DNA of 64,000 bases from Leptospirillum sp037442005. Its GTDB lineage: Bacteria > Nitrospirota > Leptospirillia > Leptospirillales > Leptospirillaceae. A model generated the notes under the pieces. That model was not told where the DNA came from. It made no database searches and saw nothing but the letters and a program-made list of their open reading frames with translations. Location of the stretch: contig JBBIRA010000006.1 of assembly GCA_037442005.1 (NCBI GenBank), forward strand, positions 1 to 64,000. Direction: 5' to 3'. Of this stretch, positions 16,830 through 25,100 are shown one piece after another. A program made the position numbers and the translations under genes. Every line of letters begins with the position of its first letter. The first letter of the stretch is position 1.

Positions 16830-17791
16830 GGGGTGTCAGGGCCATTGGCCGGAGGGGGCGGGGACACCGGAGCATTCAGGAACAACACAGCGATCAGCAA
16901 AAGGGCTGCGGCGCCGGTCAACCGCGCTGTCAGCGGCTCTTTCAGCAGCAATACCGACAGGATGGCCCCCAGAAACGGAGAAATGGAGAACCAGGCGCCG
17001 GTGGCCGACACGCCAATGGACCGGATGGACCGGATAAAGAGGATCAGGGAGAGACCGTAACCAAAAGCGCCGGTGGCAAGCGCTCCCAGCACGACCCCGA
17101 TTTCTGGCTTCGGATGGGGAAGCCAGAGTCCCAGTGGCAACAGCAGAAGAGCCGATCCCGATCCTTTCCAGAAGGTGATCGTTAACGGATTCCATCGGGA
17201 CAGAAGCCTCAGGAGATTGCTGTCGAGCGCCCAGAGTCCTGCGGCCAGCAAAAAGGGGATGGCACCGGCCGTCCCGTGAAGAGGGTCGCCGGTGGACGCG
17301 ATAGCGCATCCGGCGGCACCAAGAATCGCTCCGGTCGCGAGCCGCTTATTAAAGGGTTCCCTGAAAAGGATCCAGGACAGGATGACGGTGATGATCCCTT
17401 CGGCATTTAAAAGCAGGCTTCCCAGCGAGGCGGGGTAGGTTCTGAGTCCCCAGATCAGGAGAAGGGGCGCCGCTCCTCCTCCGATCAGGACTGAGGCGAC
17501 GGCGGTGGCCACCTCCCGGCCGGTGGGCTCCAGGGGCAGAAAGATGTTTTCCTCCTTCCCGGTTGCGGTGGTCTCCCGGGGTGTTCCCGGGTACAAAAGA
17601 CGCAACAGAAGTGAGGGCACAATGGCCAGCAGGGATCCGAGGTAGAAAAGTCCGACAAGAAAAAAGGGGGTCTGCTCCCCGGACAGGATCTTGGAAGGGG
17701 GTGTCGACAGGGCAAAGAGAAAAGAAGCCAGAAGAGCCCATCGGATCGTGTGTGCGGGGGAGATGCTCCTGTTTTTTAAAAAAGGGGTCAA
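16826..17791 (-). CDS. EamA/DMT family transporter
   Basis: A 321-residue membrane protein with about ten hydrophobic helices arranged as two EamA repeats of five, for example WALLASFLFALSTPPSKIL in the first and GAILGAAGCAIAS in the middle. The family exports amino acids or other metabolites or imports nucleotide sugars; the substrate is not predictable. The start is a TTG at 17791 with AGGA about 8 bases upstream. Its stop overlaps the stop of the RuBisCO-like gene by 4 bp in a tail-to-tail arrangement, leaving no room for a separate terminator. Confidence 0.87.
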   Translation of the reverse strand: MTPFLKNRSISPAHTIRWALLASFLFALSTPPSKILSGEQTPFFLVGLFYLGSLLAIVPSLLLRLLYPGTPRETTATGKEENIFLPLEPTGREVATAVASVLIGGGAAPLLLIWGLRTYPASLGSLLLNAEGIITVILSWILFREPFNKRLATGAILGAAGCAIASTGDPLHGTAGAIPFLLAAGLWALDSNLLRLLSRWNPLTITFWKGSGSALLLLPLGLWLPHPKPEIGVVLGALATGAFGYGLSLILFIRSIRSIGVSATGAWFSISPFLGAILSVLLLKEPLTARLTGAAALLLIAVLFLNAPVSPPPPANGPDTP

Positions 17792-17853
17792 AGAACAATC
17801 CTGTCGTCAGTCCGAAGTGAAGTTTGCGAAATGGGAAGAGGGAGGATTCTTTC

Positions 17854-18252
17854 ATGAGGAAACGTTCTCATGCAACTTCTGAAGGGAACCCGTTGGAAGG
17901 GGCCGGGGCTGAAACCCGGCTTTCCTCCCGGACTTGTGTCCCCTGCCGGAAAGGGTCAGCACCGCTCTCCACGGAAGAACGGGACGCCCTGCTGCCGCTC
18001 GTTTCCGGGTGGAGCCTGTCTCCGGACGGGTCGGCGATTTCCCGCCGGTATTCTTTTCCCGATTTCAAAACGGCCCTTCACTTTGCCAATGCCGTCGGGG
18101 CGGTGAGTGAAGAGGCCGGTCATCATCCGGATTTGACGGTCGGATGGGGGTATGTTACGGTCATCTTTATAACCCATCATGTTCGGGGATTGACCCTGAA
18201 CGATTTTATTCTGGCGGCCCGTGTCGGAGAAATCCCGGCCGACCTCTCCTGA
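17854..18252 (+). CDS. Pterin-4a-carbinolamine dehydratase family protein
   Basis: A 132-residue protein whose last 90 residues match the PCD/DCoH fold: LSTEERDALLPLVSGWSLS, the histidine pair in EEAGHHPDLTVGWGYV, then FITHHVRGLTLNDFILAARV. The enzyme dehydrates 4a-hydroxytetrahydropterin; in bacteria lacking phenylalanine hydroxylase it may serve molybdopterin or folate chemistry. The amino-terminal 40 residues (RKRSHATSEGN...) are not part of the domain and contain two cysteines, CVPC. GGAGG precedes the ATG by 8 bases. It runs divergently from the EamA gene. Confidence 0.88.
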   Translation: MRKRSHATSEGNPLEGAGAETRLSSRTCVPCRKGSAPLSTEERDALLPLVSGWSLSPDGSAISRRYSFPDFKTALHFANAVGAVSEEAGHHPDLTVGWGYVTVIFITHHVRGLTLNDFILAARVGEIPADLS

Positions 18253-18267
18253 GCGTCGGGATTTTTT
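18232..18267 (+). terminator. Possible intrinsic terminator after the pterin dehydratase gene
   Basis: ATCCCG and CGGGAT form a short stem around the stop codon, with an additional GAC/GTC pairing if a bulge is allowed, followed by six T. The 265 bp between here and the next gene holds a T-rich tract and no gene that I can support. Confidence 0.5.
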
Positions 18268-18532
18268 ACATATGTCGAAACAGGTGTCCCGTTTTTTTAC
18301 AATTTTTTATCTCACCCGAAAGTAGTGCTGGACCATCAATAATCCTTCCTCTCCTGTTTCAACTGTTTTTCTCCTGTTTGATAAGATCACACTATTGGCC
18401 CGTAAATTGCTACAATTTTTAGATATTATCTCCCCTTCACTAAGAACCCCCGGAAAGTCGGCATGGGTTTTCTGATGAGCGTCTCCGGGAGGATGAGAGG
18501 AATGAACCGCTTCCTGACGAGGAAAGACAACG

Positions 18533-19936
18533 ATGACCGTTCAGGACAGACTTGTACGGATTGAAAAAAATCTCGCCCTCTCCGGCTGGATTTCTCCGGA
18601 GGATATCCGGTTTCTTTCCGTAACAATCGCGGAAATGCGGGAAACCCTGCCTCCGGAGATTTTAGGCGAAGTCACGCCTTTCTCTCCATCTCTTCAGAAC
18701 CCTTTCATGATTCCGGTAGGGAATTCCGGGTTTGAGCCCAACTCTTTTGAACAGGTCCGGCCGGTGAACCAGACGGTTGAGCGGATTTATCAGGCCCTTG
18801 ATGAAGGGGAGTTTCGTCTCTATTACCAGCCGAAGGTCAATATGCGAAAGGGAGAGGTGATTGGTCTTGAGGCGCTGATCCGGTGGGCCCATCCCCAGTA
18901 TGGCCTGATCCCGCCGCTCTCTTTTCTTCCCCAGGTCGAGGAAAGTGCCCTGATTATCGATATCGGGGAATGGGTTCTTGACCAGGCGCTCTGGCAAATC
19001 GACCAGTGGCAAAAATCAGGTCAGTCAATCCCCATCAGCATCAATCTCTCTGTCAACCACCTGACACACCGGGCGTTTCTTGTCCGTCTCCGGGAAGCCC
19101 TTTCCCGATACCCTCATCTTCCGGCCAATCTGATCGACATCGAAATCGTTGAATCGGTGGCGATCGGAGATCTGAAGGCCATGTCTTACCTGATGGCCGA
19201 ATGCCAGAAAATGGGGGTGACCTTTTCGATCGATGACTTTGGAACGGGGTATTCCTCTCTGCGTTATCTCAAGAGGCTCCCCAGCAATACCCTGAAAATC
19301 GATCAGTCCTTTGTCCTGGGGCTTCTCCACGATTCAGGCGATATGGAACTGATCAAGGCCGTCATCGCCCTGGCCCAGGTCTTCCACCGCTCGGTGATTG
19401 CCGAAGGGGTGGAAACGCCAGAGGCGGGAGTTGTTTTGATGTGGCTTGGTTGTGACCTGGCTCAGGGTTTTTGCATCTCCAGACCTCTTCCGGGAGAGGA
19501 AGTCTGGAAATGGATCAAAAACTATCGTCCGGATCCTTCCTGGGCCGCCTGGTCCGGCGTCAAGTTTGATCTGACCGATGTCCCCCTTCTCCTGGCCCAG
19601 TATGACCATTCTCTGTGGGTCTCCCGTATTCTGGAAAAGATCCGCAACTCCCAATCCGATCTCTCGGAAGAAGACCTTCTGTCCTGTTCAGACTGCCGTT
19701 TCGGCAAATGGTACCGGGGGGAAGGAAAGATCAAGTATGGCCATGTCGAGGAGTTTGATTCGATTGGACAGATTCACCGGACCATGCATGAGCTGGGGGA
19801 AGAGGCGCTCTCTTTCCTGACCGCAGGGGACTGGGACAATGCCCGGATCCGGGGAGAACAGCTCCTGGTCCAGAAGGATTCCCTTTTTGCAAAGCTTGCC
19901 ACTGTTCTGACCGCCATCCGTCTTTCCCACGTCTAG
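18533..19936 (+). CDS. c-di-GMP phosphodiesterase (EAL) with carboxyl-terminal CZB zinc-sensing domain
   Basis: A 467-residue cytoplasmic protein. Residues about 80-330 form an EAL domain with complete catalytic signatures: EALIR at 113, E204, DDFGTGY at 234, K255, EGVET at 291 and Q311, so it should hydrolyse c-di-GMP. Residues about 355-467 match the chemoreceptor zinc-binding (CZB) domain: H359 in DHSLW, C388 in CRFGKW, and H415 and H419 in HRTMH. Known CZB domains sense zinc or hypochlorous acid. The first 80 residues are unassigned. No membrane segment is seen. It converges on the hyf operon with a 4 bp stop overlap. Confidence 0.93.
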   Translation: MTVQDRLVRIEKNLALSGWISPEDIRFLSVTIAEMRETLPPEILGEVTPFSPSLQNPFMIPVGNSGFEPNSFEQVRPVNQTVERIYQALDEGEFRLYYQPKVNMRKGEVIGLEALIRWAHPQYGLIPPLSFLPQVEESALIIDIGEWVLDQALWQIDQWQKSGQSIPISINLSVNHLTHRAFLVRLREALSRYPHLPANLIDIEIVESVAIGDLKAMSYLMAECQKMGVTFSIDDFGTGYSSLRYLKRLPSNTLKIDQSFVLGLLHDSGDMELIKAVIALAQVFHRSVIAEGVETPEAGVVLMWLGCDLAQGFCISRPLPGEEVWKWIKNYRPDPSWAAWSGVKFDLTDVPLLLAQYDHSLWVSRILEKIRNSQSDLSEEDLLSCSDCRFGKWYRGEGKIKYGHVEEFDSIGQIHRTMHELGEEALSFLTAGDWDNARIRGEQLLVQKDSLFAKLATVLTAIRLSHV

Positions 19937-20439
19937 CCGCCAACAGCGGTCAACAGTCCTCTGATCAACGATTCCGGGTCGGGGGGGCAGCCGGGGATGT
20001 GGACGTCGACAGGGATCACCGACGAAACCCCTCCCTCCACCGCATAGCTGCTTTTGAAGAGCCCCCCGTCCAGAGCACAATCACCGGTGGACACCACAAT
20101 TTTGGGGTGGGGCATGGCTTCCCACGTGGCGAGGAGGGCTTCTTTCATATGGCGGGAGACGGGGCCGGTCACCAGCAACAGATCCGCATGACGGGGGGAG
20201 GCAACAAATCGGAATCCGAGATGTTCCAGCATGTAACAGGGGCCGGACATCATGCTGATTTCGGCTTCGCATCCATTGCAGGATCCGGCATCGACATGAC
20301 GGATGGACAGTGTATGGCCAAATCGACCAAACCCTTTACGGGCAAGAAGTTCGGCCTGTTGGGCCAGATCCTCTGTCAGCCGGGGTGTTTCTCCGGTGAC
20401 GATTCCTGTTTTCAGAATGTGCAGAAGAACGTGATGCAT
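19933..20439 (-). CDS. hyfI: Hydrogenase-4/NuoB-like small subunit of a hydrogenase-related complex
   Basis: A 168-residue protein homologous to NuoB and group 4 hydrogenase small subunits. The four cysteines that hold the proximal [4Fe-4S] cluster are present: C54 and C57 in SCNGCEAE, C121 in GDCA and C151 in PGCPP. The ATG at 20439 is preceded by GGAGG at 5 bases; a longer reading upstream overlaps the hyfG end without support. It is the last gene of the leftward hyfB-C-E-F-G-I operon, 39 bp after hyfG. It would pass electrons next to the modified large subunit. Confidence 0.9.
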   Translation of the reverse strand: MHHVLLHILKTGIVTGETPRLTEDLAQQAELLARKGFGRFGHTLSIRHVDAGSCNGCEAEISMMSGPCYMLEHLGFRFVASPRHADLLLVTGPVSRHMKEALLATWEAMPHPKIVVSTGDCALDGGLFKSSYAVEGGVSSVIPVDVHIPGCPPDPESLIRGLLTAVGG

Positions 20440-20478
20440 GATTCCTCCAGGGATGAGTCCCGCCACAAACGGCCAGGG

Positions 20479-21981
20479 TTACCCGTCTTGGCCCGAATAG
20501 GATAGATTGAAGGATTTATTGATCAGGGGAAAGTCCGCCACCAGATTGCCGGGAACCGCCCATTCGAGGGCGGGCCACAGGATTGTGGAGGGATCGTGGG
20601 CGTGAGCCGCCAGGATTTTTTCCCCTTCCCCCAGATGGACCCAACAAAGGATTTCCCCCCGCCACCCCTCGACGAGTCCAACGCCTTCCCCTTCCCCGCC
20701 GGTTGTTCCGGTTGTCTCTGAAATAGCCCCTTCCGGGAGGGATTCGAGGATCAGCCGCTGTAAACGGAGAGATTCGATCACCTCAAAAAAACGGATGGCC
20801 ACCCGGGCCCGGACATCCCCCCCGGTATCCACTCCCCGGTTGACCGCAATCGTGTCGAAAGGAGGTTCCGGGCAGGAGGTCCGGAGATCCGTTTTCTGAC
20901 CGCTCGCCCTCCCCACGAAGCCGCACAGCCCCCACTCCTGCGCTGCTTCTGGTGTCAGGATCCCTGTTCCGAAAAAGCGATCCTGAAGCCCGCCATGTTC
21001 GTTGATAATGGTTTCAAGAACCCTGATCTGTTCAAGCAAGGCTTCTCCCTCGGAGATCATGGTCGCAACAGACTCCGGATCCGGATTGGTTACCACTCCT
21101 CCAGGCAGGATCTGGTCCATTAACAGTCGATGACCGAAAATCGTCCGGTTCTGGCGCAGGAACCCCTCTTTTAAAATGATGAACTGGGAAAGACCGAACC
21201 CCAACCCTGCATCATTTGCCAGCGCCCCGAGATCCCCGAGATGGTTGGCGATTCTTTCTCTTTCCAGGAGAAGGGCCCGGAGATATTGGCCCCTTAAGGG
21301 GACACGATGTCCCCGGGCGGATTCGACGGCCCGGGAAAACGCCAGGGCATGGCCGACGGTTGTGTCGCCCGAGATTCTTCCGGCCAGTTTGATGGCTTTT
21401 TCAAGAGAGCTCCCCTGCCAGAGCCGCTCAATCCCCTTGTGTGTATATCCCAGGCGTTCTTCCAGACGAAGGACTTTTTCTCCCACAACCTGAAAACGGA
21501 AGTGACCCGGCTCGATCAACCCCGCGTGAACCGGACCGACCGGAATTTCGTGAACGCCCACGCCTTCCACCGGAATAAACGCATAGTCGGCTGAGGGGGG
21601 AGTATCCGGACTGTTGCTGGCGGGAGGGCTCTCTCCCGAGAGCGGTGGGTGTTTCCAGAGACCGTGATCCAGCCACGGACGGAGGTCATGGGCGTTGGCG
21701 GGTCTCCATCCCCATAAATCCCGGATGGTCCGCTCCATGCGGCTGGCGGCGGGAAACAGGGAGGCAATTGACGGAAAGGTTTGTTCTGTGCCCGGGACTG
21801 AAAAACGGCCAATCACGAGGTTGACACCGTTCATGTAAGCAGAAAAGACACGAATATTCCGGTGGTCTTCTGAGGCCCAGACAGAGACCAGCCGGTATTG
21901 TTCCTCGTGCATCCGTCGGGAAAGATTTTCGTATCCCGGACCATCGAGATCCAGGACTGTTGTCGCGAGGGTCGTTGTCAT
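20479..21981 (-). CDS. hyfG: Hydrogenase-4-like large subunit lacking NiFe ligands (Ehr type)
   Basis: A 500-residue fusion of a NuoC-like part (about 1-135) and a NuoD/hydrogenase large-subunit part (about 136-500, from HEIPVGPVHAGLIEPGHFRF). In NiFe hydrogenases two CxxC motifs bind nickel. Here the first motif region reads RISGDTTVGH (202-211) and the last reads ADFPLINKSFNL (about 482-493), with no cysteine in either. The protein therefore cannot hold a NiFe centre and belongs with energy-converting hydrogenase-related (Ehr) complexes, whose substrate is not established. It sits between hyfF (9 bp) and hyfI (39 bp). The operon has no NuoI/HyfH ferredoxin subunit. Confidence 0.9.
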   Translation of the reverse strand: MTTTLATTVLDLDGPGYENLSRRMHEEQYRLVSVWASEDHRNIRVFSAYMNGVNLVIGRFSVPGTEQTFPSIASLFPAASRMERTIRDLWGWRPANAHDLRPWLDHGLWKHPPLSGESPPASNSPDTPPSADYAFIPVEGVGVHEIPVGPVHAGLIEPGHFRFQVVGEKVLRLEERLGYTHKGIERLWQGSSLEKAIKLAGRISGDTTVGHALAFSRAVESARGHRVPLRGQYLRALLLERERIANHLGDLGALANDAGLGFGLSQFIILKEGFLRQNRTIFGHRLLMDQILPGGVVTNPDPESVATMISEGEALLEQIRVLETIINEHGGLQDRFFGTGILTPEAAQEWGLCGFVGRASGQKTDLRTSCPEPPFDTIAVNRGVDTGGDVRARVAIRFFEVIESLRLQRLILESLPEGAISETTGTTGGEGEGVGLVEGWRGEILCWVHLGEGEKILAAHAHDPSTILWPALEWAVPGNLVADFPLINKSFNLSYSGQDG

Positions 21982-21990
21982 CCTGGTGTC

Positions 21991-23439
21991 CTAACCGATG
22001 AGAAGAGCCGCTTGTTCATACCAGTGGGCCAGAAACGGGGGAATGAAAAGACCCAGGAGGAGAACCAGACCCAGGTGAAGGAAAATCGGGAACAGGGCTG
22101 GTGGATGTTCCATGGTATTTTTCTCCCCTTTTCCCAGAACCATGCCTCCGACCCGGAAAAAAATGACACCGAAAGCGACCGCCAGACTGACGAGAAGGAT
22201 CGGTGTCGTCCAGGGGGACTGTTTCATCGCCACGCTCAGCACAATAAATTCGCTGGCAAAGACGCCGAAAGGGGGCATTCCGAGAATGGCAAAACTTCCC
22301 AGCAACAGACCCCATCCCAGTCGGGGAACGCGGGCGATCAACCCCCTGATTTCGGGGATTTGTTGTGTCCCACTGATCTGTGTGGCATGGCCCACGGAGA
22401 AAAAGATAGAGGATTTGGTGAGGCTGTGGACAGTCATGTGGAGGAGGGCTGCAAAGGTGGCCAGCGCGCCTCCGAGGCCGAACGCAAAAGTGGCTATGCC
22501 CATGTGTTCAATCGAGGAATAGGCAAACAGCCTTTTGACATCTTTTCTCCGGAGCATCGAGAACACGGCGATGACGATGGATAAAAGTCCGAATCCCATC
22601 ATCATTTCAGAGGCCAGCGGCGAATGGAGCGCCCCGTCGACCAGAACCTTGCAGCGGACCAGGGCATACAGGGCCACATTGAGAAGCAATCCGGAAAGAA
22701 CGGCTGAAATGGGTGTCGGCCCTTCGGCATGGGCATCCGGAAGCCAGTTGTGCAAGGGAGCCAGACCCACCTTGGTTCCATATCCGACCAGTAAAAAGAC
22801 AAAGGCGATTTTTAAAACCGTCGGTTCCAGCTGGAACCGGATCTGATACAGGTGTGTCCACAGAAGTGATTCCCCGCCGGGACCCAGGATTTTTTCCGCA
22901 GCAAAATACAGGAGGATTGTTCCGAAGAGCGCCTGGGAGATTCCGACACCGCACAGGATGAAATACTTCCAGGCCGCTTCAATGCTGGCCCGAGTCCGGT
23001 ACAGGCTGACTAAAAGGACTGTGGCAAGGGTTGCCCCTTCGATGGCAACCCAGAGAATCCCCAGATTGTTGGAAAGAAGGGCCAGGAGCATTGTAAAGAG
23101 AAAAACCTGATACGCACTGTGGTAAAGCCTCAGCACTTTCGGATTCACCTTGCCTTTCTTTTCCTCGATCTTCATGTAGGGACCGGAAAAAAGCGCTGTC
23201 GTGAAACCGACAAATGCAGTCAGGGAAATGAGAAACACGTTAAACGAGTCGACGTAGAACGTTTCGTTGGCCAGGAGGATCGGTCCTCCGGTCAAAACCT
23301 TCCGGGCCAGAAACAGGGAGGCGATAAACGTGACGAATGAGAGGGCTCCATTGACCCGGCTGGCCCAGGACCTGTGTCCCGTGAAGGCCAGGATGATGGC
23401 GGAAAAAAGGGGAAATCCAAGAACAGGGAGGATCAGCAT
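21991..23439 (-). CDS. hyfF: Antiporter-like membrane subunit HyfF (NuoN/NuoM family)
   Basis: A 482-residue membrane protein with about 13-14 helices of the proton-translocating NuoL/M/N family. It shows the conserved lysine-containing segment GYGTKVGLAPLHNWLPDAHAEGPTPISAVLSG and LFAYSSIEHMGIATFAFG. In related complexes these subunits move protons or sodium across the membrane. The ATG at 23439 overlaps the end of hyfE by 7 bp. It is one of two antiporter-like subunits in the operon, with hyfB. Confidence 0.93.
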   Translation of the reverse strand: MLILPVLGFPLFSAIILAFTGHRSWASRVNGALSFVTFIASLFLARKVLTGGPILLANETFYVDSFNVFLISLTAFVGFTTALFSGPYMKIEEKKGKVNPKVLRLYHSAYQVFLFTMLLALLSNNLGILWVAIEGATLATVLLVSLYRTRASIEAAWKYFILCGVGISQALFGTILLYFAAEKILGPGGESLLWTHLYQIRFQLEPTVLKIAFVFLLVGYGTKVGLAPLHNWLPDAHAEGPTPISAVLSGLLLNVALYALVRCKVLVDGALHSPLASEMMMGFGLLSIVIAVFSMLRRKDVKRLFAYSSIEHMGIATFAFGLGGALATFAALLHMTVHSLTKSSIFFSVGHATQISGTQQIPEIRGLIARVPRLGWGLLLGSFAILGMPPFGVFASEFIVLSVAMKQSPWTTPILLVSLAVAFGVIFFRVGGMVLGKGEKNTMEHPPALFPIFLHLGLVLLLGLFIPPFLAHWYEQAALLIG

Positions 23440-24119
23440 GACTCTTCATCCTCTTTGAGTTTTTCAAAATACTTAAGGTCAAGACTTTCGAAGGTTTCCC
23501 GGATCTGGAAGAAAAAGATGCCAAAAATAATGGCGCCGATCAGGACATCGAGTGCAATCGCAAGCTCAACGACCATCGGCATCCCGTAGGTGGCGTTGGT
23601 GGCCGAAAACAGAAGTCCGTTTTCCATGGCCAGAAATCCGATGATCTGGGTCATCGCTTTTTTCCGGGTGATCATCACCAGAAAAGACAACAGGACGCAG
23701 GCGAGTCCGACACCGATCAGGCTTCTGGTCACCGTACTGGCCGCTTCCAGGATGGGAGAGGCGAGAGAAAAGGAAAAAACCACGATGCCGATTCCGATGA
23801 TCATGGTCACGGGGACATTGACGAGGGCTTCGATATCCTGGCTGATTCCCAGTCTTCTCGTCAGATCCCGGAGAATCCAGGGGAGAAGAACAACTTTCAG
23901 TCCCAGGGTAAAGAACGCGGAATAGTACAGGTTGGTTTCCCCGGAAAGAAAGGCCACCAGAAAAATGCTTGCGGAGAGAAAGAATCCCTGGAACGCGAAC
24001 AGCCGGATCAGGGAAAGGGTTCTGCGTGAGGCCAGCATGGCAAAAGCCACAAGAAGAATGAATGCACCGAGGAGGTTGACCATTTCGATGCCGAAGGGGG
24101 ATTCGTGGGCGAGAGTCAA
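23433..24119 (-). CDS. hyfE: Membrane subunit HyfE
   Basis: A 228-residue membrane protein with about six or seven helices, matching HyfE of hydrogenase-4 (MVNLLGAFILLVAFAMLASR; KAMTQIIGFLAMENGLLFSA), which combines NuoK-like features. The TTG at 24119 follows the hyfC stop directly and has GGAGG 5-6 bases upstream; an internal ATG at codon 13 lacks a binding site. Two acidic-lined helices of this subunit type take part in ion transfer in complex I relatives. It is in the middle of the operon. Confidence 0.88.
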   Translation of the reverse strand: MTLAHESPFGIEMVNLLGAFILLVAFAMLASRRTLSLIRLFAFQGFFLSASIFLVAFLSGETNLYYSAFFTLGLKVVLLPWILRDLTRRLGISQDIEALVNVPVTMIIGIGIVVFSFSLASPILEAASTVTRSLIGVGLACVLLSFLVMITRKKAMTQIIGFLAMENGLLFSATNATYGMPMVVELAIALDVLIGAIIFGIFFFQIRETFESLDLKYFEKLKEDEESC

Positions 24120-25100
24120 TCAGACCTCCAGAATGAAATGGGACAGGAAGGCGATGACCGCCAGAAGATAGGCAGCCGCGAGGAATTCTGGCGCCCTGAA
24201 CAGCCGGAGCTTGGCCAGGGTGGACTCAAGGATGGCCAGCAGGGGGCCCAGGATCGAGAGCTTGATCACCATGAACACAAAAGCCTTGGGAACATCCGCG
24301 ACAGAAAAGATGGAGGCCATTCCCCAGGGCAGGAAAAAGGAAATGATAATGGAAAAATAGACGAGAAGCTTGATCGCGCTGCTCCACTCCATGAGGGCAA
24401 GATATCTTCCCGAGTACTCAAGCAGCATGGCTTCGTGGATCATGGTCAACTCGAGATGGGTTGACGGGTTATCGATCGGGAGACGGGAGTTTTCGGCCAG
24501 GATGATGAGAAAAAAGGATGTCGTTGCAAATACCAGACTGGGGTATAGCGTGAAATGCCGGGTTCCCAGCGTCAGGGCGATCGTGGACAGGGAGGTGGAG
24601 CGGGAGATCAGAGAAGCGGTAAACAGGACCATCATCGTGGCCGGTTCGGCCAGGAACGCGATCATCATCTCCCGGCGGGCCCCCATGTCTCCGAACGGTG
24701 TTCCGATATCCATGGCCGCCAGGGCCATGAAGATGCGGGCCAGGGAAAACACGCCGACCAGGGCGATCGCATCCGCCGCCGGACCAAAGGGAAGATCGGT
24801 AGTGACCGTTGGAACGAGGGAAGCGGCCAGTCCCATCGATCCAAACACAATATAGGGGGTGACCCGAAAAAGAGGGGAGGCTCCGGTGGCGACAACCGCT
24901 TCCTTGTTCAGAGTCTTATAGAGATCTCTGTAAGGTTGCAGGATCCCTGCGGATTTCCGGTTGGAAAGCCATGAGCGCCATGTGTTGATCCATCCCAGAA
25001 ACAGCGGGGCTAAAAACAGGATCAGAACGGTCTGGAAGAGTTCCCCAAGACTTCTCGGCAAGAGGGATGGGAGCGGGGTGGACAGGTTCGATGCCATCAT
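24120..25100 (-). CDS. hyfC: Membrane subunit HyfC (NuoH family)
   Basis: A 326-residue membrane protein of the NuoH family, which forms the junction between the peripheral arm and the membrane arm. Typical are LQPYRDLYKTLNKEAV, MDIGTPFGDMGARREMMIAFLAEP and AENSRLPIDNPSTHLELTM. I place the start at the ATG of 25100, which overlaps the hyfB stop as ATGA; an open frame extends 48 codons further but inside hyfB. Its position after hyfB is the same as in the E. coli hyf and formate hydrogenlyase operons. Confidence 0.92.
   Translation of the reverse strand: MMASNLSTPLPSLLPRSLGELFQTVLILFLAPLFLGWINTWRSWLSNRKSAGILQPYRDLYKTLNKEAVVATGASPLFRVTPYIVFGSMGLAASLVPTVTTDLPFGPAADAIALVGVFSLARIFMALAAMDIGTPFGDMGARREMMIAFLAEPATMMVLFTASLISRSTSLSTIALTLGTRHFTLYPSLVFATTSFFLIILAENSRLPIDNPSTHLELTMIHEAMLLEYSGRYLALMEWSSAIKLLVYFSIIISFFLPWGMASIFSVADVPKAFVFMVIKLSILGPLLAILESTLAKLRLFRAPEFLAAAYLLAVIAFLSHFILEV

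Noticed and set aside
20479..21981. Calling the hyf operon a functional NiFe hydrogenase
   Set aside because: The large subunit has none of the four cysteines needed to bind nickel and iron, so the hydrogenase label would be wrong even though the operon order matches.
21898..22584. Long plus-strand frame opposite hyfG and hyfF, rich in charged residues
   Set aside because: It mirrors conserved membrane-protein codons and lacks any domain; a shadow frame.
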